Below the pieces are notes generated by a model, which worked only from the letters and a program-made list of their open reading frames with translations, did not search any database and was not told the DNA's origin. From Jackrogersella multiformis (Eukaryota; Ascomycota; Sordariomycetes; Xylariales; Hypoxylaceae), in the NCBI GenBank assembly GCA_902806575.1, contig CADCXD010000001.1, positions 4,898,001-4,962,000 of the forward strand: a stretch of 64,000 nt of DNA. The letters run 5' to 3'. Each line of letters starts with the position of its first letter. Position 1 is the first letter of the stretch. Positions 11,464 through 22,142 of the stretch are shown piece after piece. The position numbers and the translations under genes are program-made.

Positions 11464-13382
11464 GACAAAGAAACAAAACACAACCCAAAAAAATAAGAAT
11501 TGCCAAGTCGTCATGCATCTCGATAGCATCGTATCGGAAAGAATTCCAAGAGTGAACGATGGCATGAAGCTTGGGAGGATATTTTTATCTGCTTCGTGTA
11601 TCACCAGGCAGTCCTAAGATCCATAGTGTTTGTTTCGCATGTGATAGTTCCCTTGCTAGCTATAGGAAGCTATGTAACGGATTTGTTTCTCGACCGCATG
11701 GGTCCCGGTGACGACAGAAAATGGCGCCGAGTTTCGATTTCTAGGCGATCCACCTTTGCCACGCTTTTCGTCCTCTGTGCTGTCAGGGTTTCACTTACAC
11801 TACAGTTCAGAGCTGAGGCCTCGAAGTAATGCTGTGCTGTGCTACTATTATGCTGTGCTGCGCAGTTTAAGATCAGGCGTTCTTCAGCAGAGTAGGGTTC
11901 AATGAAGTCACTATTGGACTGTGATCCAAGGCTGGGAGTCTTGGCTTTTTGTCTATCACATATCAAGATTACGCGTTCTACGCAAATTCTTCAACATCGA
12001 TAGGCGCAGTACCATCCATCAAGGTACGTACGCACACGAATACAATGTTCATCAGGTGAAGATCATACCGCAAGCCTGCTAATTCATCAAGAAACAAATA
12101 CATTCACATGAAACGTGAGCTTCTGATACGCTACGATCGAGTCGGGAAATTTCGGGTTGGCTTGTTAGTTCTTCAAAACCACCCCTCCGAACTCCCCCCC
12201 CCTCCCCCTTTTTTTTCTTCTCTCTGCTAGGTATGTACAATATCCGTTGCCCCCACTGCGCCTACAAGCCAAGAATGAGCCAAGAGTCATTATCTATCAA
12301 GAACTTGAGGCTCATGCTACCCACTTGTTCTACCGTAGCTACCGTGCCATCCGAGCTAGGATAGCTGGATAGGTCCGCACGCACTATGTACATACACTTC
12401 CTTAACCTAGCAAGTAAGATCTATTTTCACTGGGTCTGGCCCACCGGCCTCAATCAACTTCATGTTTGACGTTGTCCTGTAAGAAACATTTACCAGGATG
12501 ATGCCCCTAAGGTCCAATGAAGTCGACGCTTGGCATCTTGAGGCTCCATGGAGATCTCCCTCGTGCCAAGTTGCCGCCTTGTCTCTACTGACACCCGATT
12601 GGGACCAAAATATCTAGAGAAGTAAATTTTTGCTTGTTCATCCCTCCGTCTTGGCTCCTAATCCGTCGCAGGGAGAGAGCTTAACAAGACACGACTTCTA
12701 TTTTCGAAGTCATTGTCGTTTCAACGCGTGGGGGTTTCCTCTTCCATCCTATAAGAGCAGGGTGTTATGGATATTTAATAAACGCTAGTTTATATGTGGA
12801 TTAGACTGATCTCAACCGTGAGCTAAGACTTCAGAGACTGTATGTACAATTCATACAGTTGAAGTCTCTGTGGACCCGTTTCTATAGGAGAGGCAGCCCT
12901 CGTTGGGCAGTATTGAAGATCGCAATGGAAGCTCGGTCTTAGGCGCGCAGCCTTGATTCGACAGCTACCTTATCGAGACCCTCCGTTTTGATTCGGGTCC
13001 AGAAACAGCCCAGAGATCCGTCTACACCAAGTTATTTCCTATTTCCAGACGAATTCTGATTTCTTGGCTCGGGCCAGCAGGGGGGCTGTAATACCAATCT
13101 CACATAAAGGATTCGTAATTTGTTCAGTCTCTTCCAAGTTCATACCCAAGCTTTGGATTCTTGGGTACGATATTCGATTTCATTTCTTTCTGAGGCCGGT
13201 ACTCTTTAGTTTGGGCTACTTTCTACTTTTTCATTTATTCTCCTTAGCTTCCTTCTAGGTCATCTTCACTAGTCCACCAAGCTCTCCTGCTTTTTTTGTT
13301 TATCTGCATTATCTCTTTTTTCCGTATTGCTTTTCTTGTCGTGGACTTTTGGAATATTTTATAGATTTGCTTTTTCGTTACA
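11464..13382. other. intergenic, leader region of the TDT transporter
   Basis: No gene recognised. It contains a TGCTGTGCTG direct repeat near 11828-11865, a C/T-rich tract near 12190-12225, the palindrome at 12827-12866, and a pyrimidine-rich stretch ahead of the ATG at 13383 that is likely the 5' leader. A 64-codon hydrophobic frame at 13064-13258 overlaps this leader and is probably not coding. Confidence 0.45.
12827..12866. repeat. 40-bp hairpin-forming palindrome upstream of the transporter gene
   Basis: GACTTCA-GAG-ACTGTATG is followed after a 7-nt loop by CATACAGTTGAAGTC. The arms pair over 15 bp with only the GAG bulged. It lies about 520 bp before the start codon of the TDT transporter. 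It may be a binding site for a dimeric regulator or a chance hairpin. Confidence 0.65.
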
Positions 13383-14820
13383 ATGGAGCGGACACTAGCC
13401 GGTGCTCCCCAACCTCGGGGGCACAGTTATCCAGCTTCACCAACACAGTCGTTTAAGTTTCCCGATTCAGAACGGACGACGGTGCAATACGGTATAGACG
13501 AGAAAAAACAAGATGGGTTTCCACAACTCAGTTCGTCTGCCAGCTCGATGATAGGGCTGAAGGAGGGCCGGGATGAAGACTTAGAGCATGGCGGCGACAA
13601 GCATGGGCATGGCGGCCACGTCGATGTTAACGATCCAAACCGACCGAAGATTGGACTACGCCAAAGGATGCACCACTTCACGTGGGCGTGGTTCACCTTA
13701 CCTATGAGCACCGGCGGATTATCACTTCTGATATTTGCTCAACCTCACCAGTTTCCCGGACTTCGACAGATCGGGTTATTCGTTTATATCATCAACATTA
13801 TTATCTTCGCTGTGTTAACAATGGGAATGCTTACACGATTCTTCCTCCACCAAGGCGACTTCTGCAAATCTCTGTCTCATCCTCGTGAAGGCTTCTTCCT
13901 TCCGACTTTCTTCTTGACTCTGGCTACCCTGATCACTAGCACCCAGCGATACGCTATACCTGACAACGATATGGCTCTAAAATGGGCAATTCAAACCGCT
14001 TTCTGGGGCTATGTTATCATTACTCTCATGCTGGCGATCGGACAGTATAGCTTCGTATTTGCGGCACACAGCTTCGGGTTACAGACAATGATGCCGACTT
14101 GGATTCTACCGATTTTTCCCATCATGCTTTCGGGAACCATCGCTTCAGTTATCGCAGATACGCAGCCGGATATCGCTGCCATACCTATTGTGGTAGCTGG
14201 TATGAGCTGTCAGGGGCTAGGATTGTCTGTCGCTGTCTTGATGTATTCTCACATGGTCGGACGTTTAATGTCAGCCGGTACGTAATCCACCCAAGTTTCG
14301 AGGGGCCGCGCCCAAAAATGTTTGATATCAAATGGCTAATGATTCTGTAGGTCTTCCAAATCGCGAACATCGACCTGGTCTTTTTATGAACGTGGGACCG
14401 CCGGCCTTCACGGCGCTTGCGTTCATCGGAATGGCAAATGGCCTGCCGGACAATTTCGACCGGGAGCTGGATGGATTCATCGATGTCCACTTAATTAGGA
14501 CGTTCGCTATCATCGGTGCTATTTTCCTGTGGGCGCTATCGCTCTGGTGGTTCGGCATTGCCCTCGTCGCAGTGATAAGCTCGCCTCCCAAGTACTTCCA
14601 CTTGGGCTGGTGGGCAATGGTCTTCCCGAACACCGGTTTCATCCTAGCAACGATCTCGATCGGCAATGAGTTCCAGAACCAGTCGGTCCTATGGGTTACG
14701 ACGGGGATGTCAATCTGCTTGTTCCTCCTATACAGTTTCGTCTTATACCACCACATTCGAGCCGTCGTCATCCAGGATATCATGTACCCTGGGCGTGACG
14801 AAGACGTCGAAGATCATTAA
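13383..14820 (+). CDS. TDT-family C4-dicarboxylate/anion transporter, Mae1-like
   Basis: Two exons, 13383-14277 and 14351-14820, separated by a 73-nt intron, encode 454 aa. A hydrophilic N-terminus of about 95 residues includes a His/Gly-rich run (GGDKHGHGGH). It is followed by about ten membrane segments beginning at HHFTWAWFTLPMSTGGL, the typical first-helix signature of the tellurite-resistance/dicarboxylate transporter family. Characterised fungal members include the malate permease Mae1 and the sulfite pump Ssu1. HPREGFFLPTFFLTLATL and GPPAFTALAFIGMA match conserved helices. The sequence resembles Mae1-type dicarboxylate carriers more than Ssu1 in my reading, but substrate needs testing. 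It acts in the plasma membrane by family knowledge. The C-terminus is short and acidic (GRDEDVEDH). Confidence 0.88.
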
Positions 14821-15481
14821 AGCTTTTCGAAAACTACCACCTTCATTATGCCCACTTCTCACCTCAGGGCAACGAGAAAAGAGGTTATATAGATAACGTG
14901 TGATGTTGTTTTTCTCTTCACGCATCATTCGCTTCATAAAACATTATCCTTCGCATACATACTACATATATCGGTGTCCGAGGAACGGTAGGGTTCGGTC
15001 GGACTACCCTAAAGCAATCGGCTGGTTTCCTTTTGGTTTTTTTTGAGATATCCCAAGCATTTTTTAGACGGGCATGGCTACTTGGTTGTCGCCTCTTAGG
15101 GTTACATGGATAGGCGGGCAAGAGTCGGGTGCGTCCTTTTGCATAATAGAGATAGAATGGCGTATATAGAAAAAAAATCAAATTGTAATATTAGCCAAAA
15201 CTTCTACAGCTTTTTCTTTTGTAGGTGTGAATCTAGCAGCTTAGCGGACCGAGCTACTATTTATGCATCTCCGCTACCGTATCTATTTCATTCTTGTAAG
15301 TGACAGTAGACGGAAAATCTACAAGCTAGCTACTATGCAGCATTAAAATACAGTCCTGGTTCCGTCAAGCCCTTCTACATTTGTATACACAATTTTAATT
15401 CACCGACAAAATTTGCCGATCTAGAAAGCGTCCCGGATTTCGCAGTCTTGTTTATTTTGAGTTGGTTCCGGATATTGCGCT

Positions 15482-15538
15482 GTGCCACCCCCTTTCCGGA
15501 GCCGGGCCGGATGTGGCGGTCCAGGCCCCGGAAGGCAC
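15482..15538. repeat. GC-rich hairpin in AT-rich DNA
   Basis: GTGCC at 15482-15486 pairs with GGCAC at 15534-15538. Inner blocks TTCCGG and GGGCC pair with CCGGAA and GGCCC, with a 6-nt bulge on the left arm. The block is much more GC-rich than its surroundings, suggesting inserted sequence or a protected structural element. Confidence 0.5.
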
Positions 15539-16263
15539 GTTCGTCACGAGTGATGTCTCAACACAATCTTTATGTTGTTAGTCCTGTTAGATATTATATA
15601 GATAAATTAAATAATATTAATTAGGATGCTACTAGCTCTACCCATGAAGTTATACAGAATAGTGTATCTGTATCTTCCCGCCGTCGTATTACGCAAGTCT
15701 ATGCGACGAATTTTTATTTTCTAACCAGTCAGAAAGGCGTCAGAATACATGCAGACTGTGTGTAAGCCGTATTAATAACGCTAAGTTACACCGTGTGTCT
15801 ATTTTCCCCTAGAGTTGTTGATTAGATAATGAGGGGATATAATTTGTATAGTACAAGATAGTATGATTATCACGGTCTGCATTCGTCCCAACGCTTGGAA
15901 TGTGCACCGATATTTGAGTATATTACAAAGTTATTACACGATTTCCCCTAAGGCGTAAGATGTTATCTCGGCCCGTCTACGATATCTACCGTTGCTAAAC
16001 TGTAATCGCGCGTTCAGTAAAACATTCTATGCGTAATGAGCCATAGCGAGAAAGCCTATCAGCATGCCAGCTTTTCGCAGCATCCTATTTCGAACTAACA
16101 TAAGAACCAGCATGTTGATATAGGTATGTAGAATAAGGAAAGAAAATTCAACAAGCTGACCAATCGGACGCTTGAAATCACAGTCCTGAAATTCGTAGGA
16201 TCGTCGCCAAGGCTTTCAGATTCGAAGCCCTACCGATACACGAGCATAGGGAACACAGTGGCT

Positions 16264-16652
16264 CTACAGATGACGCTTTTAAAAGTCTGTTCCATAGGGA
16301 TACCCCTGTCAGTCTTGTTACGCAATGACCAGACCTGCCACCAGCTGCATGCTAGGATTTAAATGTATCTTATTATATTAACATATTTCCTTATATTATT
16401 TCTGCTTTATAAAAAAGGTTTTAAATTTTATAAAAATAATAATAATTATATTTTAGATAAAGATTATTATAAATTGTTTTACCATATTAAATAATAAATA
16501 TTACATTATAAAATACTTAAGAAAGTAAGTAAATTTAAAGTATACATTATGTTAAATGGTCACAGCTGGCAAGCGAGAGGATACAGCTGGTGCTAAGACT
16601 GACAGGGGTCGTCCTATGGAACAGACTTTTGAAAGCGTCATCTCATCTGTAG
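16264..16652. mobile_element. candidate MITE: TA-flanked inverted-repeat element
   Basis: The left arm (16264-16316) starts CTACAGATGA and ends CCCCTGTCAGTCTT. The right arm (16595-16652) is its reverse complement with about four mismatches and one 5-bp insertion, giving more than 50 bp of near-identity. A second, shorter match (CACCAGCTGYAT) continues inward on both sides. The core between the arms is almost pure A/T. Each terminus reads TA next to CAGATGA, as expected for the TA target duplication of Tc1/mariner-type elements. No transposase frame is present, so it would be non-autonomous. The AT-rich core could reflect repeat-induced point mutation. Confidence 0.65.
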
Positions 16653-18170
16653 CTAGTCAGCATTTAATTCACACTGCCGACAGGGTGTAGCGCGATTTTA
16701 CCGCGTCGTAGGTACTTAGCGGCCGCTACAATAGCCATTAAGCCATTCCTCAATAGGGAGGTATTAATATAGTAGCACTAGGACCGTAGGACGGACCTAT
16801 CACCACGTTTATCTTCTGTGAACATTCTCTAAAGCCGCATGAGGCAGGTTGCTCGACGTCAAATGATTCCCCTGCGATAGCGACCCGGGAACGAATATAT
16901 CTCGTTGTCTGATTTGAATATATTAGGCTGATACACTCTTGTGCGATTCTGTCCCGTCTGTCTGGTGTTTATATCGTGGACGAAATGAATCTCTACCTAT
17001 CTGGTAATCCATCCCGGAATCGCCAGCAGGAGCACGACATTGCATGGGGTGACATTCGCATTCCGACTTTGCAGGAATCCAGTTTTGGTTTTGAGAAGCG
17101 CGTACTATATCGCCATACTATATCGCCAATCAATATCCATGGATACCTTGTAGGATGCGGCCGTTAGCCGGAGCGCTTTGCCGACGCCGAGCCTTTTAGC
17201 AGAATTCAAGCAATTTGATTTCCCACGAGTTCGTATCGTATCCTTTGTCTTTGCCCAGCGAGCGCGCATTATAAGACCTGCTACTAATTAGCCACTCATA
17301 TGCAATCGTGATTATGTTGTGATGGCCCAAGATAGTGCTCGACCGGGCGAATCCAACATGCCTTTGCCGCGGTCACGGACCCGGATCTTCTGCCCCAAGT
17401 AGGCGTATCTCCGCCATTCTCAACGTAGAAATAAATTATGATGGGACCCTTAGCATTACACCTAGACCTCACAATGCTACCCTGGCACCAAGATAAGAAC
17501 GGATAGGAAGGAGAGCGAGTAACAAAGTCATTATAGTAAAGAATAAAAAAAGAAAAGAGAAGAATAAATAATTTCAAGTTAAGGATCAAACTCCTCAGCG
17601 GAATCCAGATATCAATCAAAGTGTGATATCTTCATCCCATACATCTGCTTGGAGGAAACATACACCATCACCACAAAGGGGAAACGTGGGGAACATGGAT
17701 AATTTCACCATCGATAAAGCATTGCCTAATGCCCCTGTTGGCTCCCCTGCCAAGCTTCTCCAGGTCATGGAGTAGCAGCTAGCCACCTGCCTCCCTTGTC
17801 TACCCTGCATCTCTAATACCACCACGGAACCTGGACAGATAATGACGAGCGAGGAAGTTAGCTAGCTTGGATGGTGTATCAACCCTCACTCACACAATGC
17901 AACGCGAATGCGCGGCGCGATGGCACGTCTAATCTTGCATGCGCTGAGCCGTAATTTGGCAGGTCATGGATGCTCGTCGCTGCTCCAGAAGACTCACCAG
18001 CCAGCTACAAATACTCATGGATGCTCCCACCTTCAGTTGGAATGAGAGGCACCAACCCCCTCTCGGTCTTTCTTCACTGAGTGTTTTGGTGCTCATATAC
18101 TCTCCTTTGGTCCTTCGCTTCTGATCACTCGCTCTCCAATTCCAGCTCGTTGCCGCAGTACTCATCGAAG

Positions 18171-21008
18171 ATGGTTCGAGGAAGCGTCCTGCTGCCGTTG
18201 CTCGCCAGCGCTGCGAGCATCTTCACAGCCGAAGCCAAAGTAGCGGGGGAGACGAAGCACATTGTTGGATCGTACATTGTGGAGTTTGAGGATTCCCAGG
18301 TATTTTAGCCTGAACATGTAGTGAAAAAAACATTCGTCCCGTACTAACCGGGGGCGACTTGGGGCTAGGACTCGACGGAATTCTTCAACCACATTGGCTC
18401 GAAAGCCAAGACGCGGATGAACCTGGATTATAAGCTATTCAGAGGAGCGTCCATCCAATTCGACGATCTACAGACAGCCGAGGAAGAAGCGGCAAAGCTC
18501 AACGCTCTTTCTAGCGTCAAACAGGTGTGGCCGAATAGAGTGTATTCGCTGCCCAAAGACGAGGTCGTCTGGACTGGACGAAGTGGTGGGGAAGACTACA
18601 TCAAGAATGTTAAGAGACAACTGGGAAATGACACCTTCATTCCGCACGCGATGACCCAAGTGGACAAGTTTCGGGCAAACGGCATCACCGGCAAGGGAAT
18701 AAAGATCGGCATTATCGACTCGGGCGTACGTGTTTCTGTCTTAGATGGGGAATGCCAGCTGCTTACCATCTCTAGGTTGACTACACCCATCCTGCATTGG
18801 GCGGCTGTTTCGGTAGTGAAGATTGCTTATTCACATTCGGAACCGATATCGTTGGCGACGATTATAACGGCGACAATACTCCAGTTCCTGACGCGGATCC
18901 GTATGATGGCTGTGAAGGTCACGGCACGCACGTCTCGGGGATTATCGCTGCGCAGGCAAACGAATTAGGCTTTACGGGTGCTGCCCCAGACGTCAAGCTC
19001 GGGATGTTTAGGGTCTTTGGCTGTACTGGTGGTGCTTCTAACGATGTGCTGATCGACGCGTACATGCAAGCATTTGAGGCTGGATCCAACATCATTACTG
19101 CTTCAATTGGGGGATCTTCGGGTTGGAGTGAGGATCCATGGTCTGTCGCCGTGTCCCGAATCGTCGAGGCGGGAGTCCCATGCACAGTTTCGGCGGGTAA
19201 CGATGGCTCGGCCGGTTTGTTCTATGCTAGCACGGCTTCCAACGGTAAGAAGGTCACTTCGGTCGCTTCCGTCGACAGTGAGGCCACACCATTGCTTCTC
19301 ACCGAATCGAACTTCACCATCGGCAGTGGTGATCAACAGGCGTTTGGCTACGCTCTCGGAGAACCAGCCGAGTGGGCTAATGTCAGCCTTCCGCTCTGGG
19401 CTCCTTCATTCGATATCACGGACCAGACTCAGGCCTGCGATGCATTCCCTGAAGACACACCAGACTTATCCGGATTCATCGTTCTGATCCGTCGTGGCAC
19501 CTGTACTTTTGTCCAGAAAGCGACCAATGCCGCTCAGTTCGGAGCCAAGTACGTGTTATATTATAATAATGCTGCAGTTGGGGCAATAAGCCCCGCCACA
19601 ACTGGGGCCCCCAACATTATTGCGACTGGCATGGTAAGCGGTTGAGGTTCTTGTCCTTGTCTGTTCTAAACATTGTAACTAATATTTGAGCCAGGTAACT
19701 GCGAGACAAGGTGAATCGTGGATCAAGTCATTAGAGGCTGGGTCCGAGGTTCTCTTAAACATGCTTGACCCCCTAACAGCACCAGTCAGGTGAGAATCTG
19801 GGAACAGACTTTGAGACGCCTATCTGACAGTAGGCAGCTTAACTTACGAGCCAAATGCGGCCACCGGTGGTTTTGCGAGCTCTTTCACGACTTGGAACCC
19901 GACGTTCGAGATGGATATCAAGCCACAGCTTGCCTCCCCCGGAGGTAGCATCCTATCGACTTATCCAATCCCGCTAGGTACTTATGCTGTTTTATCTGGT
20001 ACTTCGATGGCATGTCCCCTAGTTGCTGCTATATATGCTCTCATCTCGAACGTGCGCGGTACTCTCGATCCTGCTACCATTGAGAATCTGTTGTCGGCTA
20101 CAGCGAACCCGCAGCTCTTGAACGACGGGACCCAGACGTATTCGATGCTAGCACCTGTCTCGCAACTCGGCGGCGGCATAGTTCAAGCGTACGATGCGGC
20201 TTATGCGACTACTTTGTTAAGCAAATCTAGCCTCGCCTTCAACGACACGGATAACTTTGTCGACACGCTGAACTTCACCATAAAAAACCTGGGTACTGAG
20301 GATGTCACTTATGAGCTGGGAAGCGTGGGCGCTTCTACCGGATACACCTTTTCGGACTCCATCTACCCGGACCTTTTCCCCGGTTTGCAGCTGACAGATG
20401 AATATGCCACGGTTGCGCTGAGTGAGCCAAAGGTTACTGTCCCAGCTGGGGATGAAGTCACCGTCTCCGTGACAGTCACTCCACCTGCTCTTGACGCTAC
20501 CCGCTTGCCAGTTTACTCCGGTTACATCACCTTGAACGGCACGAACGGCGACAGCCTGTCTCTTCCGTATAACGGCGCTGTCGGTAGCTTGCATAGCGCG
20601 CGAGTCTTGGATGTGGGCTACCTGTCGATCTCATCGGACGAGGAGCGAAACCCCGTCACGGGTAACGCGTCATTCGTGCTGCCCAAGGCTAATGGTCCAT
20701 CCAGCGATTATACGTACCCTCTCGCCGTAGCGCTACTAGCGTTCGGGTCACCGCTGCTTAACGTGAAACTCGTGCCTGTTAATAACGCCAGTGGAGTTGA
20801 GGCTAGTCATGTCTTTGGTTCTCCGCTGCACTATGCGTCTCGGGACCCTTACATAGTGCAATGGGACGGCAGGCTGGCAGATGGCAGTTTGGCATCGGCG
20901 GGCCAATACAAGTTCCGTTTTGAGGCGTTGCACATCTTCGGTGACGCCTCTGATCCGGCTGAATATGACATTGATGAGTCTACGGTGTTCACGATCCGTT
21001 ATAACTAA
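18171..21008 (+). CDS. secreted subtilisin-like serine protease (S8) with I9, PA and Fn3-like domains
   Basis: Five exons (18171-18299, 18369-18725, 18776-19633, 19695-19789, 19838-21008) encode 869 aa. Introns are 69, 50, 61 and 48 nt, and all joins keep the frame. There is an N-terminal signal peptide (MVRGSVLLPLLASAASIFTA). An I9 propeptide follows, starting near IVGSYIVEFED. The catalytic triad is Asp160 (GIIDSG), His211 (GHGTHVSG) and Ser536 (SGTSMACP). A PA domain is inserted between His and Ser (about 340-430, DLSGFIVLIRRGTCTF). The C-terminus from about 600 resembles the Fn3-like/DUF1034 region of large minor extracellular proteases. It is therefore a large exported endoprotease for extracellular protein breakdown, possibly linked to nutrition or host interaction. 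Several N-glycosylation sequons occur. It is transcribed in the same direction as the downstream BOL3-like gene but separated by 670 bp. Confidence 0.93.
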
Positions 21009-21674
21009 AGGCGGTCCAGATCCAGAACGTGTATAATAGGGGAGGGCAGGGCATGTCAAAAGCGAAAAAGCGAAATGTACCTAACGTCAGACGTATATGT
21101 TTGTTTATAAGCGGAAAGCAGTATAATAAAACAGGATAGGAAATCTCTCGGGTCTATGCGGTTTGTTCAAAGTCCGTCATGAACTGTGATTGAAATAGAT
21201 ACCCTAGGTACCTGTAGATGATGAGAAAATAAAGTAGAGGTGTAGAAGTCAGCAACTCGGAATTTCGCTGGGAGCAATTCTAAGTTTATGTAATTATTGA
21301 ATCCGCTTTAGTACATATTAATATGACTAGGTGAATGGAATATTCCCGCTTAGTTCTATCGCTTAAGCCATCTAACCAATCAGCGACCTCGGGTTGGTAA
21401 TTATTGTTATCGGGGCATTTGGAGCTTTTATCTTATCTTTCATCCTTTATCGTTCATATCTATCTTTTATCTTTTATCTTTTATCTTTTATCTTTTATCT
21501 TTTATCTTTTACCTATCTCTCAGAGCTTCACAATTTCTAATCATCACCGTCTCATCGCAATCACACCCCATACTATATACAATCCAGGGACAGTGAGAGT
21601 TACTTTCCGTTCTAATATATGCGTTCGTCAGAACTATCCTCTTTTTAGTGTATTACAGATTTTAAATTGTTGAA
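21009..21674. other. intergenic, protease 3' end and BOL3-like leader
   Basis: No gene. It holds a TATCTTT heptamer array at 21461-21511 and one CCTAGGTACCTG palindrome copy near 21203. A frame running through the array (21404-21673) is a by-product of the repeat. Confidence 0.5.
21461..21511. repeat. TATCTTT heptanucleotide tandem repeat
   Basis: About seven near-perfect 7-bp copies lie in the presumed promoter or leader of the BolA-like gene, about 165 bp before its ATG. Copy number is likely to vary between strains. Confidence 0.85.
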
Positions 21675-22142
21675 ATGCTGTGCCACCAATGCCGCCGCCT
21701 TGCTGCGGTAATCATCCGACGAGGCTCTCCCACCATATCAAGGCGCGCACAACAGATACATATGTCATCCTCGGCGCATAACCGAATAGGAGCATTGCTG
21801 CAACCAACCTTCAGTGGCTCTACAAGAGCTCGACAAGTCGTCACACGACCTTATTCGGCCTCTTCCACAACGGAAACAGCCCCGACTGATGCCCCCGAAA
21901 AACCCGATTATCTCGACGAGCATGAGTCGGCCATATGGGACAAGCTAACGGCCGAGTTCACCCCAACCGAGCTAAACGTGCAGGACATATCGGGCGGCTG
22001 TGGGTCGATGTACGCGATCGAGATCACTTCGGAGAAGTTTCGAGGTGTGAACATGCTGAAGCAGCAGAGGATGGTCAACACCGTGCTGGGCGATCAGATG
22101 AAAACATGGCACGGCATCCAACTGCGTACCAAAATTCCTTGA
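21675..22142 (+). CDS. BOL3: mitochondrial BolA-like protein 3 (Bol3/Aim1)
   Basis: A single exon encodes 155 aa. The first about 65 residues are Arg/Ser-rich with few acidic residues and contain TRPYS, which reads as a mitochondrial presequence. The BolA domain covers about 80-155, with NVQDISGGCGSMYAIEITS and QQRMVNTVLGDQMKTWHGIQ. The Cys of GGCGSMY and the His of TWHGI match the residues that in BolA3 proteins coordinate a shared [2Fe-2S] cluster with monothiol glutaredoxin (Grx5). The role known for the family is delivery of 4Fe-4S clusters to lipoate synthase, succinate dehydrogenase and similar enzymes in the matrix. An alternative start at Met30 would shorten the presequence. No intron is evident. 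Confidence 0.9.
   Translation: MLCHQCRRLAAVIIRRGSPTISRRAQQIHMSSSAHNRIGALLQPTFSGSTRARQVVTRPYSASSTTETAPTDAPEKPDYLDEHESAIWDKLTAEFTPTELNVQDISGGCGSMYAIEITSEKFRGVNMLKQQRMVNTVLGDQMKTWHGIQLRTKIP

Larger units (their letters stand above)
14821..18170. other. intergenic with AT-rich core and inverted-repeat element
   Basis: No coding gene recognised. Features are a GC-rich hairpin at 15482-15538, an extremely AT-rich tract at about 16360-16550 inside the inverted-repeat element at 16264-16652, and a direct duplication of TACTATATCGCCA near 17102-17130. The last 250 bp should include the protease promoter. Confidence 0.45.

Noticed and set aside
1073..14820. Secondary-metabolite cluster made of the ThDP enzyme, FAD oxidase, SnoaL relic and transporter
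   Set aside because: There is no backbone enzyme (PKS, NRPS, terpene cyclase), the gaps are 2.5-3.2 kb or more, and orientation is mixed; proximity alone is not enough.
21404..21673. 89-codon hydrophobic frame before the BOL3-like gene
   Set aside because: Its hydrophobicity comes from the TATCTTT array, and it abuts the BOL3-like start with no sign of coding conservation.
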